A stretch of DNA of 64,000 nt from Sweltsa coloradensis (Eukaryota; Arthropoda; Insecta; Plecoptera; Chloroperlidae). This document shows, piece after piece, positions 45,013 to 55,510 of this stretch; within the stretch, counting starts at the first letter, position 1, and each line of letters opens with the position of its first letter. The stretch lies in assembly GCA_024449915.1 (NCBI GenBank), contig JAMZAV010003171.1, forward strand, positions 186,001 through 250,000. Direction: 5' to 3'. Position numbers and translations under genes: made by a program. The notes beneath the pieces are model-generated. The model saw only the letters and a program-made list of their open reading frames with translations. It did no database searches and had not been told where the DNA came from.

Positions 45013-45372
45013 TTAGATGGTAGCCCATGTCTTATCTGGTCGGTATCGATTTGATGATCTACCACCTTTATTTTTGTTTGAGCTTCCGTACCGTTTCAGA
45101 TTTCGTTTAGGAGCAAACATTGCGTTATTGTCCAAGATACGTGTGTCATTTTTCTGCGCATTATTTTCATCCACGATTTTTACGTGCAATACTTCCGGTG
45201 TTAGTAACTCGTCCCGAGATTCAATCGCGCACCGAAAATTCTCGAAACTAGGCGGCAAGCTATTCAGGAGCATTATAGTCAATAAATCCGGATTAATGTT
45301 TATTTCCATCTCATTCAGTTTGTCGATCGTATCGAAGAACTTCCGAAGATGTTCGCGCACATCTTCACTATC
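45013..45372 (-). pseudogene. Copia gag, downstream part
   Basis: Minus frame with the UBN2-type gag region of copia elements: an M-x-D-x-E-D-V-R-E-H-L-R-K-F box, LNSLPPSFENFR, and a basic Asn/Arg/Ser-rich end just before where the zinc knuckle would lie. It stops at 45013, and no pol follows. The upstream parts are at 51510-51618 and 51935-52179, separated by two insertions. The ATG inside this piece is not the true start. Confidence 0.85.
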
Positions 45373-45380
45373 ATCCATAC
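45373..45380. repeat. Target duplication of the hAT element, left
   Basis: ATCCATAC here and ATCAATAC at 51502-51509 match at 7 of 8 bases, the 8-bp length expected of hAT. Confidence 0.8.
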
Positions 45381-45931
45381 CAGTGGTCTTCAACCGGTGG
45401 GTCGCGACCCACTAGTGGGTCGCGGGGCATTTTAAATTGGGTCGCCGAATCTGGTTCTGTGAAATATTCATAGGTTTAGCAAAAGCCCCCAAAACGGTAT
45501 TACCCGCCCGCGTACCACAAACAACCTTAAATTATTTATTTCCGAGTTTGCAGATGTTTGAGCGACCAAAGAAAATAGACAATCTTTTGAAGAGTGTAGG
45601 CCTACTGCACAGCTGAACAGACAGGTTGGTCGTCCCAGCCGACACCAAATAGAAAATTCACCCGAATTCTTAACAACCGGACAGGTCAATGAACCACATA
45701 AAGGCAGGACGGGGTAAGGAAAGTCCCGTTATGGCCAGGGTGAGTAGGAGGGGTGGTGAAAAATGCTTGCAGATATTTTCGGCAGTCAAGTGCGAGTCCA
45801 CCTTGCGCGTACACGCAATATCTCAAGTTCTGCAAAGTTTGTCGGGCGTGATTGCGTGAGTAAGAGCGTATGATTTTGCGTAGTGAGGTGTTTTGCGAAC
45901 AATACTCATAGCCATACTGTGTTTTATAAAA

Positions 45932-46461
45932 ATGGATAGGTTTGTGATTCGAAAGACACCGCTGCAACCTCCAACTAGACCTACCGCAACAAACACTTCC
46001 TTACTGAATGCAGTTGTGGAAGTGCCGTTTCCATCGACTTCAACTGCAGCTGCAGAACTCAATCAAACTTCGGTTGTAGGCCTATCTGAATGTAAGAGGC
46101 CAAAAATAGGTGCTGGTCGAAAGTACGATGATAGTTATCTGAAGTTCGGTTTTTGTGCTTTTAACAAAGATGGATTGGATTTGCCTCAATGTGTTATTTG
46201 TGGAGAATTACTGGCCAATGAAAGCTTAAAACCATCAAAACTAAAGAGACATTTAGAAACAAAACATCCCAGTTTAAAAGAAAAATCTTTAGATTACTTT
46301 CAACGGTTAAAAGTGGAGATAAATAAACATAAAAAGGTTATTAAACACTATTCCACTCTGTCACAATCAGCACTAAAAGCATCTTTTTTGGTTTCGTATA
46401 GAATAGCAAAATGTTTGAAACCGTACACGGTCGGAGAAGAGCTTATTTTACCAGCCGCTAT
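45932..46461 (+). pseudogene. hAT transposase, N-terminal part
   Basis: The start is taken as ATG 45932 (MDRFVIRKTPL); the longer frame begins at a non-ATG codon. A BED-like finger follows: YLKFGFCAFNKDGLDLPQCV, CxxCGELLANESLKPSKLKRHLETKHP (Cys-x2-Cys, His-x4-His), then YRIAKCLKPYTVGEELILPA, the conserved block before the catalytic domain. The frame is cut by the foldback element at 46462 and resumes in phase at 49827. Confidence 0.9.
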
Positions 46462-47632
46462 ATAGACCAGTCGAGAAATCCAAATATATGTTTAGAAATC
46501 AATGTTAGCGGCAAAATGTGAGACATTTGGGTACCGGGCTGATTTAGAGGTAAAAAACACCAATAAATCCGAATTTGCCCGGTAGCACCTCGGATTTTGG
46601 CCCGTTTTCCCAGAATCCAAGATGGCGTCCAACAAGGTGTAAAATCCGGGTAAACCCATTAAAAAAACTGTTTTCATTCAATGAACACGTCAGTGGGGTT
46701 CATTTTACGGTTTTAGGAGTCGCGGAGAACGATGTAAAGTGTTGCGTAAACGCCCAAGAAATGAAAGTACCATTTTCAAAATGGCGGCCACTTTTATGGA
46801 GAAAACTGGGTATTTTTTCCCCTTTGAGTAAATACCATTTTATACGTGTGAGACATTGTGGTACCGGGCTGAATAATGGGTAACAAACCCCGCTGAATCT
46901 TAATCTGCCCGGTACCACCTCAGGTTTTGACCCATTTGCCCGGAATTCAAGATGGCGTCCAACAAGGTGTTGAAAAGCACAGGAAAAGTCCAATTAATTT
47001 TGGTTAAACACTAAAGGAGGGCTAATTTTAAGGTTTTCGGGGTCAAGGAGAACGATGAAATGTGTTGTGGAAACGCCAAAGAACCGGAAGTATAATTTTC
47101 AAAATGGCGGCCACGTTCATATGGGAAAAAACGGGATTTTCCGTTTTCTTGGGATAAATACCATTTCATGTGTGAGACATTAGGGTACCGGCCTAATTTG
47201 TAAGTAACAAACCATGTCGAATTTAAATTTGTTCGGTACCATCTTGGATTTTGACCCATTTGCCCGGATTTCAAGATGATGTGCAACAAGTTGTTAAAAA
47301 AGGGATACACCTATTTAAAGTCCTATTAGTGCTGGATGAACACCTTAGAAGGGTTCAATAAAAGGTTTTCCGGGTCAAGAAGAACGATGGAACGTGTTGC
47401 GGTAACGTCCAAGAAAAGGAAGTACCATTTTCAAAATGGCGGCTTATTTGATATGGCAAAAAGTGTATTTTTTGCCCCCTTTGGGGAAATACCATGTTAT
47501 ACGTGTGAGACATTGTGGTACCGGGCTGAATTATGGGTAACAAGTCCCGCTGAATCTAAATCTGCCCGGTACCACCTCGAATTTTGACTCATTTGCACAG
47601 AATTCAAGATAGCATCCAACAAGGTGTTGAAA

Positions 47633-47872
47633 AGCCCAAAACTACCCCTTTACTGTGATTGCGGATGGAAGGTTGAGGGATCTAAGCTGGTACCTATCTT
47701 GACAACTTTAGAAGCAATCCCTCAGGCATGCAGAACAATCACCTCTTGTGGATGCTTGTCTGGATGTGCGACCATGATGTGCAGATGCAGACGAGACGTG
47801 AGAGATGTATGCACAGTTTTGTGCAATTGTAGAGGAAATTGTCACAATGGTGTGGATAAAGACGTCGATTAA
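47633..47872 (+). pseudogene. Cys-rich CXC tail of the XPG-like family, inside the foldback
   Basis: Frame open through the arm-spacer border to TAA (47870-47872). It reads YCDCGWKVEGSKLVPILTTL, then ten Cys spaced C-x6-CxC-x3-C-x4-CxC-x7-C-x3-CxC. This is the tail pattern at 3475-3385, preceded by the same W-x-L/VP-x-xTTL-type lead. The nuclease core is absent. The ATG at 47624 lies in the arm and is doubtful. Best read as the last exon or remnant of the parent element's own gene. Confidence 0.7.
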
Positions 47873-48662
47873 GAAGATGCTTTGAAGGAAATTTGTTTAT
47901 AAATCATAACAGAATTTAAGTTTCCATGCTAGTTTTTGCCCTTATCCATAATATCCAGAGATTAAAATACCAACCTATAAATACCAACCTATATGATTCT
48001 CAAGATCAGAAATGTGATGTCTACATATCTATACACGAATCTCTACTTCTCCCAGGAGAACACATTCTATATTATTTGGTTGAATCATGAACTGACACTT
48101 GAATAATAATTGTTAATATGCGTGCCGGTAACCACTTTTTCTTTGTAAGTATGGATTTTAGGGACACCGTGGATCGTTGCACAACATTGATACTTGTACT
48201 AATCCATAATCTACAAACAAATGGAAAATGGAAATTTATGACAAATAGATGTATGTGACTGTGTATCATCGGACGACTGGGTGAAGAGAGCATCGCTTTG
48301 TATCTCTGCAGAAGTGGACACACATTCTCAAACAACAGGCATGGCTCTGCTAATCGTAAAAGACGAAGAAAAAGACAAAGCCAATTTCGCAAACACCACA
48401 CAGTATATAGGGGAGTATGATACTCTCCGATACTAGAGGCGAGCTTTGGCAGTCGTCGTCAGGGAAAACATAACTTTGGACTAGTGTTATCAATTTCCAT
48501 GTGTATCACACGTGATATCATTAAGGTTTGAAAAATAAATACAAATAAAACCATTATGCTGCACCAGCCACCAGGTATTTCATTCTAAAGACATTTAAAG
48601 CAAAAACGTTATAAACAAAAAGCGTCTAGCGTGTTCACTCAACATTAATAGGACTTTTCTTT
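47873..48662. other. Rest of the foldback spacer
   Basis: A plus frame at about 48260-48440 (DDWVKRASLCISAEVDTHSQ) is open for 60 codons but unrecognised. AATAAATACAAATAAAACC near 48533 could serve as a poly(A) signal. Confidence 0.35.
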
Positions 48663-49826
48663 GCTTTTCAACACCTTGTTGGAAGCCATCTTAAATTCCG
48701 GGCAAATAGGTCAAAAATCGAGGTGGTACCGGGCAGATTAAGATTCAGCGGGACTTGTTACCCATAATTCAGCCCGGTACCACAATGTCTCACGCGTATA
48801 ACATGGTATTTCCCCAAAGGGGGCAAAAAATACACTTTTTGCCATATCAAATAAGCCGCCATTTTGAAAATGGTACTTCCTTTTCTTGGACGTTACCGCA
48901 ACACGTTCCATCGTTCTTCTTGACCCGGAAAACCTTTTATTGAACCCTTCTAAGGTGTTCATCCAGCACTAATAGGACTTTAAATAGGTGTATCCCTTTT
49001 TAACAACTTGTTGCACATCATCTTGAAATCCGGGCAAATGGGTCAAAATCCAAGATGGTACCGGACAAATTCAAATTCGACATAGTTTGTTACTTACAAA
49101 TTAGGCCGGTACCCTAATGTCTCACACATGAAATGGTATTTATCCCAAGAAAACGGAAAATCCCGTTTTTTCCATATGAACGTGGCCGCCATTTTGAAAA
49201 TTATACTTCCGGTTCTTTGGCGTTTCCACAACACATTTCATCGTTCTCCTTGACCCCGAAAACCTTAAAATTAGCCCTCCTTTAGTGTTTAACCAAAATT
49301 AATTGGACTTTTCCTGTGCTTTTCAACACCTTGTTGGACGCCATCTTGAATTCTGGGCAAATGGGTCAAAACCTGAGGTGGTACCGGGCAGATTAAGATT
49401 CAGCGGGGTTTGTTACCCATTATTCAGCCCGGTACCACAATGTCTCACACGTATAAAATGGTATTTACTCAAAGGGGAAAAAATACCCAGTTTTCTCCAT
49501 AAAAGTGGCCGCCATTTTGAAAATGGTACTTTCGTTTCTTGGGCGTTTACGCAACACTTTCCATCGTTCTCCGCAACTCCGAAAACCGTAAAATGAACCC
49601 CACTGATGTGTTCATTGAATGAAAATAGTACTTTTAATGCCTTTATTCGGATTTTACACATTGTTGGACGCCATCTTGGATTCTGGGCAAATGGGCCAAA
49701 ATCCGAGGTGGTACCGGGCAAATTCGGATTTATTGGGGTTTTTTACGTATAAATCAGCCCGGTACCCAAATGTCTCACATTTTGCCGCTAGTATTAAAAA
49801 TCTACAATATTTTTACCAGTCTATAT

Positions 49827-51245
49827 TGACATTTGTACTGAAATGGTGAGTGAAAAAGTGGCCAACCAGTTAAAAGTAGTTCCGCTCTCTGATACTACAG
49901 TTGCACGGCGTGTATCAGCCATAAGTGACGACTTAAAAAATCAACTTGTTTCTCGGTTAACAGCAGTCAAGTTCTCTTTACAGCTTGATGAGAGCACTGA
50001 CATTGCCAATGAAGCTATTTTGCTATCATACGTACGGTATTGTTACAATAATAAAATTCACGAGGATATCTTATTCAGCACTAAATTAGAAAGTACTACC
50101 ACCGGACGAGATATTTTTCGAGTATTAATGAACTTTTGTACTACAAACAGTATAAATATTAAAAACTGTGTTGCAATAACAACGGATGGCGCAGCTGCCA
50201 TGACCGGAAACCATGTTGGACTAGCAAAGTTGTTGAAAGACATCGTTCCGAATATTACCTGGACACACTGCATCTTGCACCGCGAAGCTCTAGCTTCAAA
50301 ACAAATGTCGAGTGAGCTTAACGAAGTCCTTGCCGAAGCTGTGAAAATAGTAAATTATATCAAAGCCAATGCATTGAATTCGCGTTTGTTTGGCATCTTA
50401 TGTACAGAAATGGGCTCTATGCATAAAGCTTTGCTACTACACACGGAGGTGCGCTGGCTGTCAAGGGGAAGGTGTCTTCAGCGAATTTTCGAACTACGTC
50501 ATGAGGTGCTCCAATTGTTGAATAATAAACGCTCACCTTATGCAGAGTTCTTTCATGACTCAAAATGGATTCTGAAGTTAGCCTACTTAGCTGACATATT
50601 TAACTTACTAAATGAGTTAAATCTGTCAATGCAGGGGGACAAATTTTTCAATTTTTGACCACGCAAAAAAGATTGAGACTTTTCAGAAAAAACTCAGACT
50701 TCTCAAAGCAAAGGTGGCATCAGGAAAGTCTGACGTGTTCCCAAGCGTGAGTGAGTTTTTGGAAGAAGACACTTCGATTACATTCGAAGATATTGATGAT
50801 GTCATCCAACAACATTTGGAACAGCTACAAAACGCGTTTAAATCGTATTTTCCCGAGGACATACGAAAAGGTCATGAGTGGATCGAAAACCCATTTTCAG
50901 TAGATGTTTTAACTGTAAACTTAGAAACTCGTCTGGAAAATCAACTCATTGAACTTTCATGCGATAATAGGCTGAAAACTGTATTTCATGAATCATCTCT
51001 GGAACTGTTTTGGGCTAATTTAACTTCGTCGAGTGACTATGCTGAATTATCAGAAAAAGCTATCTCCACTTTGCTGATATTCCCAACATCGTATTTGTGT
51101 GAAAAAGGTTTTTTCAACAATGACGAATTTGAAAACAAAAGCGAGAAATCGACTCCAAGCGGACGACGATATGCGTGTGGCGTTATGTGACTTTCAACCA
51201 AGATGGGACAACCTCTGTGCAAACACCCAGGCTCAAGTTTCGCAT
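49827..51245 (+). pseudogene. hAT transposase, catalytic and C-terminal part
   Basis: Resumes in phase after the foldback. KFSLQLDESTDIANEAIL holds the first Asp, CVAITTDGAAAMTGNH the second, THCILHREALASKQM and LHTEVRWLSRGRCLQRIFEL follow, and the C-terminal TSYLCEKGF block carries the Glu. A shift in the GGGGG run at 50632-50636 moves the frame to the second segment (50714 on). Another in the TTTTTT run near 51108 moves it to the last ~45 residues (TMTNLKTKARNRLQADDD), ending at TAA near 51245. Both are single-base homopolymer gains, so sequencing error is possible. Confidence 0.9.
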
Positions 51246-51509
51246 TAAAAACAGGTAGGCCTACTTTTACGTAATAACGTTTTGGAATCATTTGGAATTA
51301 TATTCATTAATGTGTGTCTCCCGTAAGTCGTAACATATTCTAAAACACTAAAAACCACGTCAAAAACACGTATTAAAAAAAAAATCGCCTGCGGCGCTGT
51401 TGGTGGGGGGCATCCCCCCCACACCCCCCATTGTTTCGTTACTCCAATCCCTTTTCCCTTTGGGTAGTGGGTCGTGGGTCACAAAAGGTTGAAGACCACT
51501 GATCAATAC

Positions 51510-51618
51510 GATGCAATGTTAATTATTTAAACAGTGTGGCCTTGCGAGCACGCCCTCTCAATTGGTATATCGACTGCAGTTTAACCCAAACCTCGTTCGA
51601 TGTTACACATCCTTTTAT
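51510..51618 (-). pseudogene. Copia gag, middle part
   Basis: Minus reading includes KGCVTSNEVWVKLQSIYQLR and continues across the hAT site into the 45372 segment. In copia gag this is the W-x-x-L-x-x-x-Y region of the UBN2 domain. Confidence 0.75.
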
Positions 51619-51624
51619 TTGTTT

Positions 51625-51928
51625 CATTTCATTTCATTCTTTATTCACAGATTCGTACATAGTAAAAATATACCCTCTCCTGAGAGAGAGGGAGTGAATA
51701 ACTAGCACAGTAATTATAATTAGAATATAAATAGTAATACAATAAAATATTTAAGAGAACAATTAATAAGAATAGATAAGATAAACATACATACGTTATG
51801 TGATGGACAAGAAGGAAGATGGGACACAAAATGTGTTAGTTAAATTCAATTTTTGCAATAAGGAATTCCTCTAAGGAATAAAAAGGGTTATGAATGAGAA
51901 AAGATTTAATTTTAATTCTAAATGATGT
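51625..51928 (-). mobile_element. 5'-truncated LINE 3' end inserted in copia gag
   Basis: Minus strand: the last codons of a LINE ORF2 (RIKIKSFLIHNPFYSLEEFL), a 3' UTR and an (ATGAA)n tail at 51625-51640. TTGTTT flanks both sides (51619-51624, 51929-51934), a 6-bp target duplication, and the copia gag frame joins across it. Confidence 0.85.
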
Positions 51929-51934
51929 TGTTTT

Positions 51935-52179
51935 AGCTCGGAAGGGCTAATTGACAAGATAAGGTCCGACTTGGCCTAACTATCTTTATTTTCCCACTCC
52001 TTCAAAGCTAGAACCGATGCCGCGGCGGCGTCTCCATTTCCGATTGCAGGTATTCTATCTTCCCCACTCACGTACGCCCAAGCATCGTTCTTCACCAGTA
52101 AAGCTTCCATCCGAATCTTCCACGTGTCGTAATTATCTTTATCTAATAGTTCAATTCTCACCGAGTTAGATGACGCCAT
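51935..52179 (-). pseudogene. Copia gag, N-terminal part
   Basis: True ATG at 52179. The frame opens with the copia gag start: an LDKDNYDTWKIRMEALL box, then an alanine-rich KEWENK segment. One in-frame stop follows near 51976, and an SDLILSISPSELKQ reading leads up to the LINE insertion. It lies 138 bp downstream of the predicted 5' LTR. Confidence 0.85.
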
Positions 52180-52317
52180 CTTATGTACCGTCGATCGAGA
52201 ACCTTCGCGACGCCTAGGCTAGGCTAGGCCTAAATCTGAACACCAGATTCACTCAAGCACTTACCTTTTGATTTTCACTTAACCCAACGTTTATCCGTTA
52301 TTCTGGGCCCCATAACT

Positions 52318-52551
52318 TGTGAAGCAGGTAGAGTGGACGAAGGGTTATTTCACACAAAAGGAATAACAAGACTTGTTCAATGAATACTCTTTAGAACTAT
52401 TAATAAGAAAGAAAAGCTGTGATTACAGATGTTTACCATTTTACCATTATTGTTGGAAGGCAACCTCGTGAGTCTTTTCACCGCCTGTTCTAATTGTCCA
52501 TTTCATCATCGAGTAAACGTTTCGTATCGTCTGAAGGCGCCAACTTCAACA
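52318..52551 (-). mobile_element. Copia 5' LTR, about 234 bp
   Basis: Minus strand TGTTGAAGTTGGCGCC start (52551) and CTTCACA end (52318). AGTTATGGGGCCCAGAA follows at once as a candidate primer-binding region. TGGCGCC near the start is shared with the copia LTR at 36606. No matching 3' LTR is seen near 45 kb. Confidence 0.55.
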
Positions 52552-52589
52552 AAAGCAGAGGTAAACAAGGAAACAGGAGGAAAGTTTAA

Positions 52590-53335
52590 GGTAGCGGAAC
52601 AAGGGATTAAAGGGTGGATGCCCAGAATTATGGTTAGGGGACTAAAAAAAGGTGTATAAATGAGGATAATATAGAACTTGAGAGAGAGATTGTCGAACAA
52701 AATGGGTTAAATGATAACAATCCTAATGTGTATGTAAAGAAAATTGTGGTGTTTCCCGATAGAAGATTCAATCAGCAGGTGAAATTGGTAATGGAAGTCG
52801 ATCCCGAAACCAGAAGAAGACTAATGAGGGAAGGAGTGCTGCATCTAGGTTGGTTCTATGGAATTGTAAAAGACCACATTTATGTTAAAAAATGTTACTA
52901 TTGCTGTGGATACGGACATTTTCAAAAAGACTGTCATAATGAGTCCGGATACCCAAGGTGTGGTGATAGCCACGCACTTAATGTTTGTGATGCTAGAGAT
53001 GAAGGAAGAGGTGAAATGTGAAAATTGTGAGGAAGCTAACAGAAAATTCAATTTGGAGTTTGACATATGGCACAGCTCGTTAGACAGAAACTGTAAGTGC
53101 TATGTTCGACAAGTTAGAAACCTGACTAGCAGCGTACAATACGAACTATAACAACGAGAGGGTGAAAAAAGTAATAAGGACAGTAATAAAAGAAAGTTAA
53201 ATTTTATGCTGCTAAATGCTCAAAGCCTTGTGAGAAATATTAGGGAAGTTGAAATGGCTCTTAACCATAACGAACAACTCGTTCTTTTCGGGGATTGTGG
53301 GAGGCCCATTAACACCAAGTGTAGTATTCGTCAAC
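52590..53335 (+). pseudogene. LINE gag (ORF1) with three zinc knuckles and start of ORF2
   Basis: YVKKIVVFPDRRFNQQVKLV and TRRRLMREGVLHLGWFYGIV lead into CYYCCGYGHFQKDC (52893-52934), a second knuckle (YPRCGDSHALNVC) with its first Cys mutated, and, after a frame change near 53010, CENCEEANRKF..HSSLDRNC. Three knuckles in this spacing are usual for ORF1 of R1/Jockey/I-type LINEs. LNFMLLNAQSLVRNIREVEM (53200-53258) then begins an endonuclease, lost after about 53335. Confidence 0.75.
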
Positions 53336-53349
53336 CATAAAGTAGCTGA

Positions 53350-53465
53350 AAGGGTTTTCAACAGCAGGCGCGCCCGCTTGCACATGGACGGAACATTTAA
53401 AAGTGCTCCACCAATGTTTAGCTAACTGTTCGTTATCATGGTGGTAAAAGACGAATGTTAGTTGT
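53350..53465 (+). pseudogene. MULE transposase fragment
   Basis: RLHMDGTFKSAPPMFS and LFVIMVVKDEC, the D-G-T-F-K block (first catalytic Asp) of FLYWCH/MULE-type transposases. About 110 bp only. Bases 53466-53824 are unassigned. Confidence 0.6.
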
Positions 53466-53824
53466 ATTATCTTTACTGTATACATGGTATCATTTTTGTA
53501 CCAACAGTACAGTAAAGCAGCAGGTAAAAAACATGAAATATTGAGTAATAAATTGCAAAAAAGTTTATAAAAATTGAGTGAAATTTGAACATGCGACCCT
53601 CAGCATAGAAATACCTCTCGTTAACCACTACTCCAAAGTGAGCGATAAATATTGCAAATTTTGACCACTGGGCCCCTATATAACAGGCCTACGTTAGTTA
53701 ATAAAAGATTGTTGTTTTCCTTATCTAGAAATACTCTTTTAGTGCTAGAATAATTTATTTGTGTCATTTGGGACTGGTATTTGCTTGCATTTTTTATCAT
53801 CTCCAAACATCGCCACATTTAAAA

Positions 53825-54525
53825 AAACATTGCAGCCATGAGAAAAGCATACCAAGACATTGACCCCACTGTAAATATCAACCTATTATAAATATTGGTG
53901 TAAGTTATGATGGGTCTTGGCTCTTGGCATACCCCAGGATTCGGGTATTAGTATTAGTAGTTTTAGGGAACTTTAACAGCTAAGATTAATCGAGCCTCCA
54001 AGATAAAACAATTTCTATAAGTATGAGTAACCAACGTGTATACTTCTTTCCAAGAGGAGGAACCTGCCTGCGTTGTGGAATTACTAATAGGATATATAAT
54101 AGATTTCCACGTAATGTCCAAGTTCTGCCAGGATTGTGATATTAAAAATTATATATATAGGTGCAACTACTCAAGAGTTTGCAGCTTGGAAGTTGAAGCA
54201 TTTTCTTGCAAAAAAAGTTACAATGGTTCTTTACCGGCAATGGAGGTACATGCGGCCGATCTTTTATGGAAGTCGATAGACAACTTTACTTTCTGTTGTA
54301 GACGCAAAGACGTTCAACCATCTTGTGAAAGAGGAAGTTTATGGCCCTTCCATAACTATAAAAAAAGAAGAATGCATCAGTCATGTTGCAAAACGCATGG
54401 GTACAGACTTGCGTAATCTTGTAAGTGAGTGGCGTACAAAGGGTTTGCCTTTGGGTGGTTTATCATATGGCAGTCTAAAGCTTACTACAATAAAAAAACT
54501 TGACAAATATTACCAGTGACATCAG
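53825..54525 (+). pseudogene. Mutator-like transposase relic, cut by a Rep-B fragment
   Basis: INIGVSYDGSWL (about 53885-53920) is the start of the catalytic domain. A Rep-B piece (53946-54030) intervenes. The domain resumes with LIGYIIDFHVMSKFCQDC (54090-54140), then SYNGSLPAMEVHAADLLWKS, and after a frame change EEVYGPSITIKKEECISHVA and KRMGTDLRNLVSEWRTKG, ending LGGLSYGSLKLTTIKKLDKY (to 54516). The order matches the Mutator-like transposases common in molluscs and arachnids. The late catalytic Glu region is partly present. Confidence 0.75.
53946..54030 (-). mobile_element. Rep-B copy 3 (fragment)
   Basis: ATTAGTATTAGTAGTTTTAGGG and CGAGCCTCCAAGATAAAAC. A scrap matching the other Rep-B end, GTAGAAAATGCCAAATTACC, lies at 54599-54618. 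Confidence 0.7.
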
Positions 54526-54634
54526 ACACAACTTGCACAATATTAAGAATCTATGAAAAGTGCTATCTATACCATAGATCCTGAACTGATGCAAGGAGGT
54601 AGAAAATGCCAAATTACCAAATCATAATCATTGG

Positions 54635-54754
54635 ATTGGATCTTGGATGCTGCCACTTTAAGCACGGAGCGAACAGCATGCTCTCTCAGAGGTTGTTATG
54701 ACAACATCAAGAAAAATGCGTGGAAAGCAGCCTCCGACAAAAAAGTTAGTAACT
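54635..54754 (+). pseudogene. Myb/SANT-like (zeste-type) DNA-binding fragment, C-terminal part
   Basis: TERTACSLRGCYDNIKKNAW and KAASDKKV correspond to the last helices of the Myb/SANT-like domain of Zeste-type and Harbinger-associated proteins (RTxxQLKxxxxNLKKxA). Confidence 0.55.
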
Positions 54755-54815
54755 TAGTTAGTTATTGGGGTTTTAGGGCACAAAACAGTAAAGTTATCAG
54801 TGCCCATCGAATTTT
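54755..54815 (-). repeat. Rep-F fragment
   Basis: TTAGTTATTGGGGTTTTAGGG through CAGTGCCCATCGAATTTTC. Confidence 0.75.
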
Positions 54816-54984
54816 CTGATTGCTAAATAAATATGAATTTCAAATTGAATTTCAAAGATTTACTTTACGTAAGAAATTAATAACATTATCGCTTGTCGTG
54901 GAGTTGTCTGATAAAATTTCTTTGAGGGTAGGTTTTAATTTAAAATCTTTTCTATCAAGTCGAACTCTAAAACAGGAAAAGATA

Positions 54985-55185
54985 ATCTGTTGCTTAGTAT
55001 TGTTGAACAATTCCATCATATGTTTGACAGCGCAAATGGTGCCAAGGAGAAAGAGGCTGCCTGGGAACAGGTAGCAATTCAATTCAATGAAAGTTTGCCG
55101 TGTGTGAAGAGAACTTCAAGCTTTCTCGCTACCCAGTATGAAGAAATAAAGAAAAAGGGCCGAAAAGCCATTTATATAATATAAT
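54985..55185 (+). pseudogene. Myb/SANT-like (zeste-type) DNA-binding domain
   Basis: In frame: SIVEQFHHMFDSANGAKEKE, AAWEQVAIQFNESLPCVKRT and SFLATQYEEIKKKGRKA, the three-helix pattern with W-x-x-(I/V)-A-x-x-F-N and L-x-x-x-Y-E-x-I/L-K. A stop follows at once. Such domains are the second protein of PIF/Harbinger elements and also host regulators. Bases 54816-54984 are unassigned. Confidence 0.65.
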
Positions 55186-55192
55186 AAGGTGA

Positions 55193-55510
55193 AGAAAACC
55201 TTCAGTCTGGACAGAACAGACATAGGCCATTCTTCAGGAACGGAACGACAACACGTCCGCCTGCGACAAGAACAACCGCCCGACAGCAAGGCGAGGCTGC
55301 CGCTGTGTGTACTGTTGCCTGTGTAGATGGCAGTCAAAAGGTGCGGGGCAGCGAGGTCATATCGATGTTTCACGTCAAGTGCATAGAAATTATTCAAATT
55401 AGTATTGATGACAGTAGCACATGAAGTAATAATTGGTTGTGAGCTAAATAAAAATGTGTAGCGAGGTTCATCGTGACAATACTATATTTTCGCAAATATT
55501 ACCATATCCA
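55193..55510 (+). repeat. Rep-E copy 3 (deleted form)
   Basis: CTTCAGTCTGGACAGAACAG, ACACGTCCGCCTGCGACAAG, GGCAGTCAAAAGGTGCGGGG and GCGAGGTTCATCG. Much of the front is missing. Confidence 0.75.

Larger units (their letters stand above)
46462..49823. mobile_element. 3.36-kb foldback element with 1.16-kb inverted arms
   Basis: Left arm 46462-47632, right arm 48663-49823, spacer 47633-48662. Ends ATAGACCAGTC and, reversed, TAGACTGGTA; arms are close to identical from AGCGGCAAAATGTGAGAC inward. Each arm has tandem units of about 330 bp, marked by GTGAGACATT (46518, 46848, 47172, 47505) and GGTACCGGGCTGA. TAT flanks both sides (46459-46461, 49824-49826), and removing the element restores the hAT frame. 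The 60-100-codon frames in the arms occur as mirror pairs and are not genes. The spacer encodes a Cys-rich tail. Confidence 0.9.
45381..51501 (+). mobile_element. hAT transposon (Charlie/ZBED5-like), 6.1 kb with nested insertion
   Basis: Ends CAGTGGTCTTCAACC on the left and its exact complement GGTTGAAGACCACTG on the right, flanked by an 8-bp duplication. The left end continues GGTGGGTCGCGACCC, typical of this hAT group. Without the 3.36-kb insertion it would be about 2.76 kb. It sits inside copia gag on the opposite strand. Confidence 0.9.

Noticed and set aside
46575..49849. Pairs of 60-100-codon frames in the foldback arms
   Set aside because: They occur as mirror copies because the arms are inverted repeats of tandem non-coding units; no domain and no start context.
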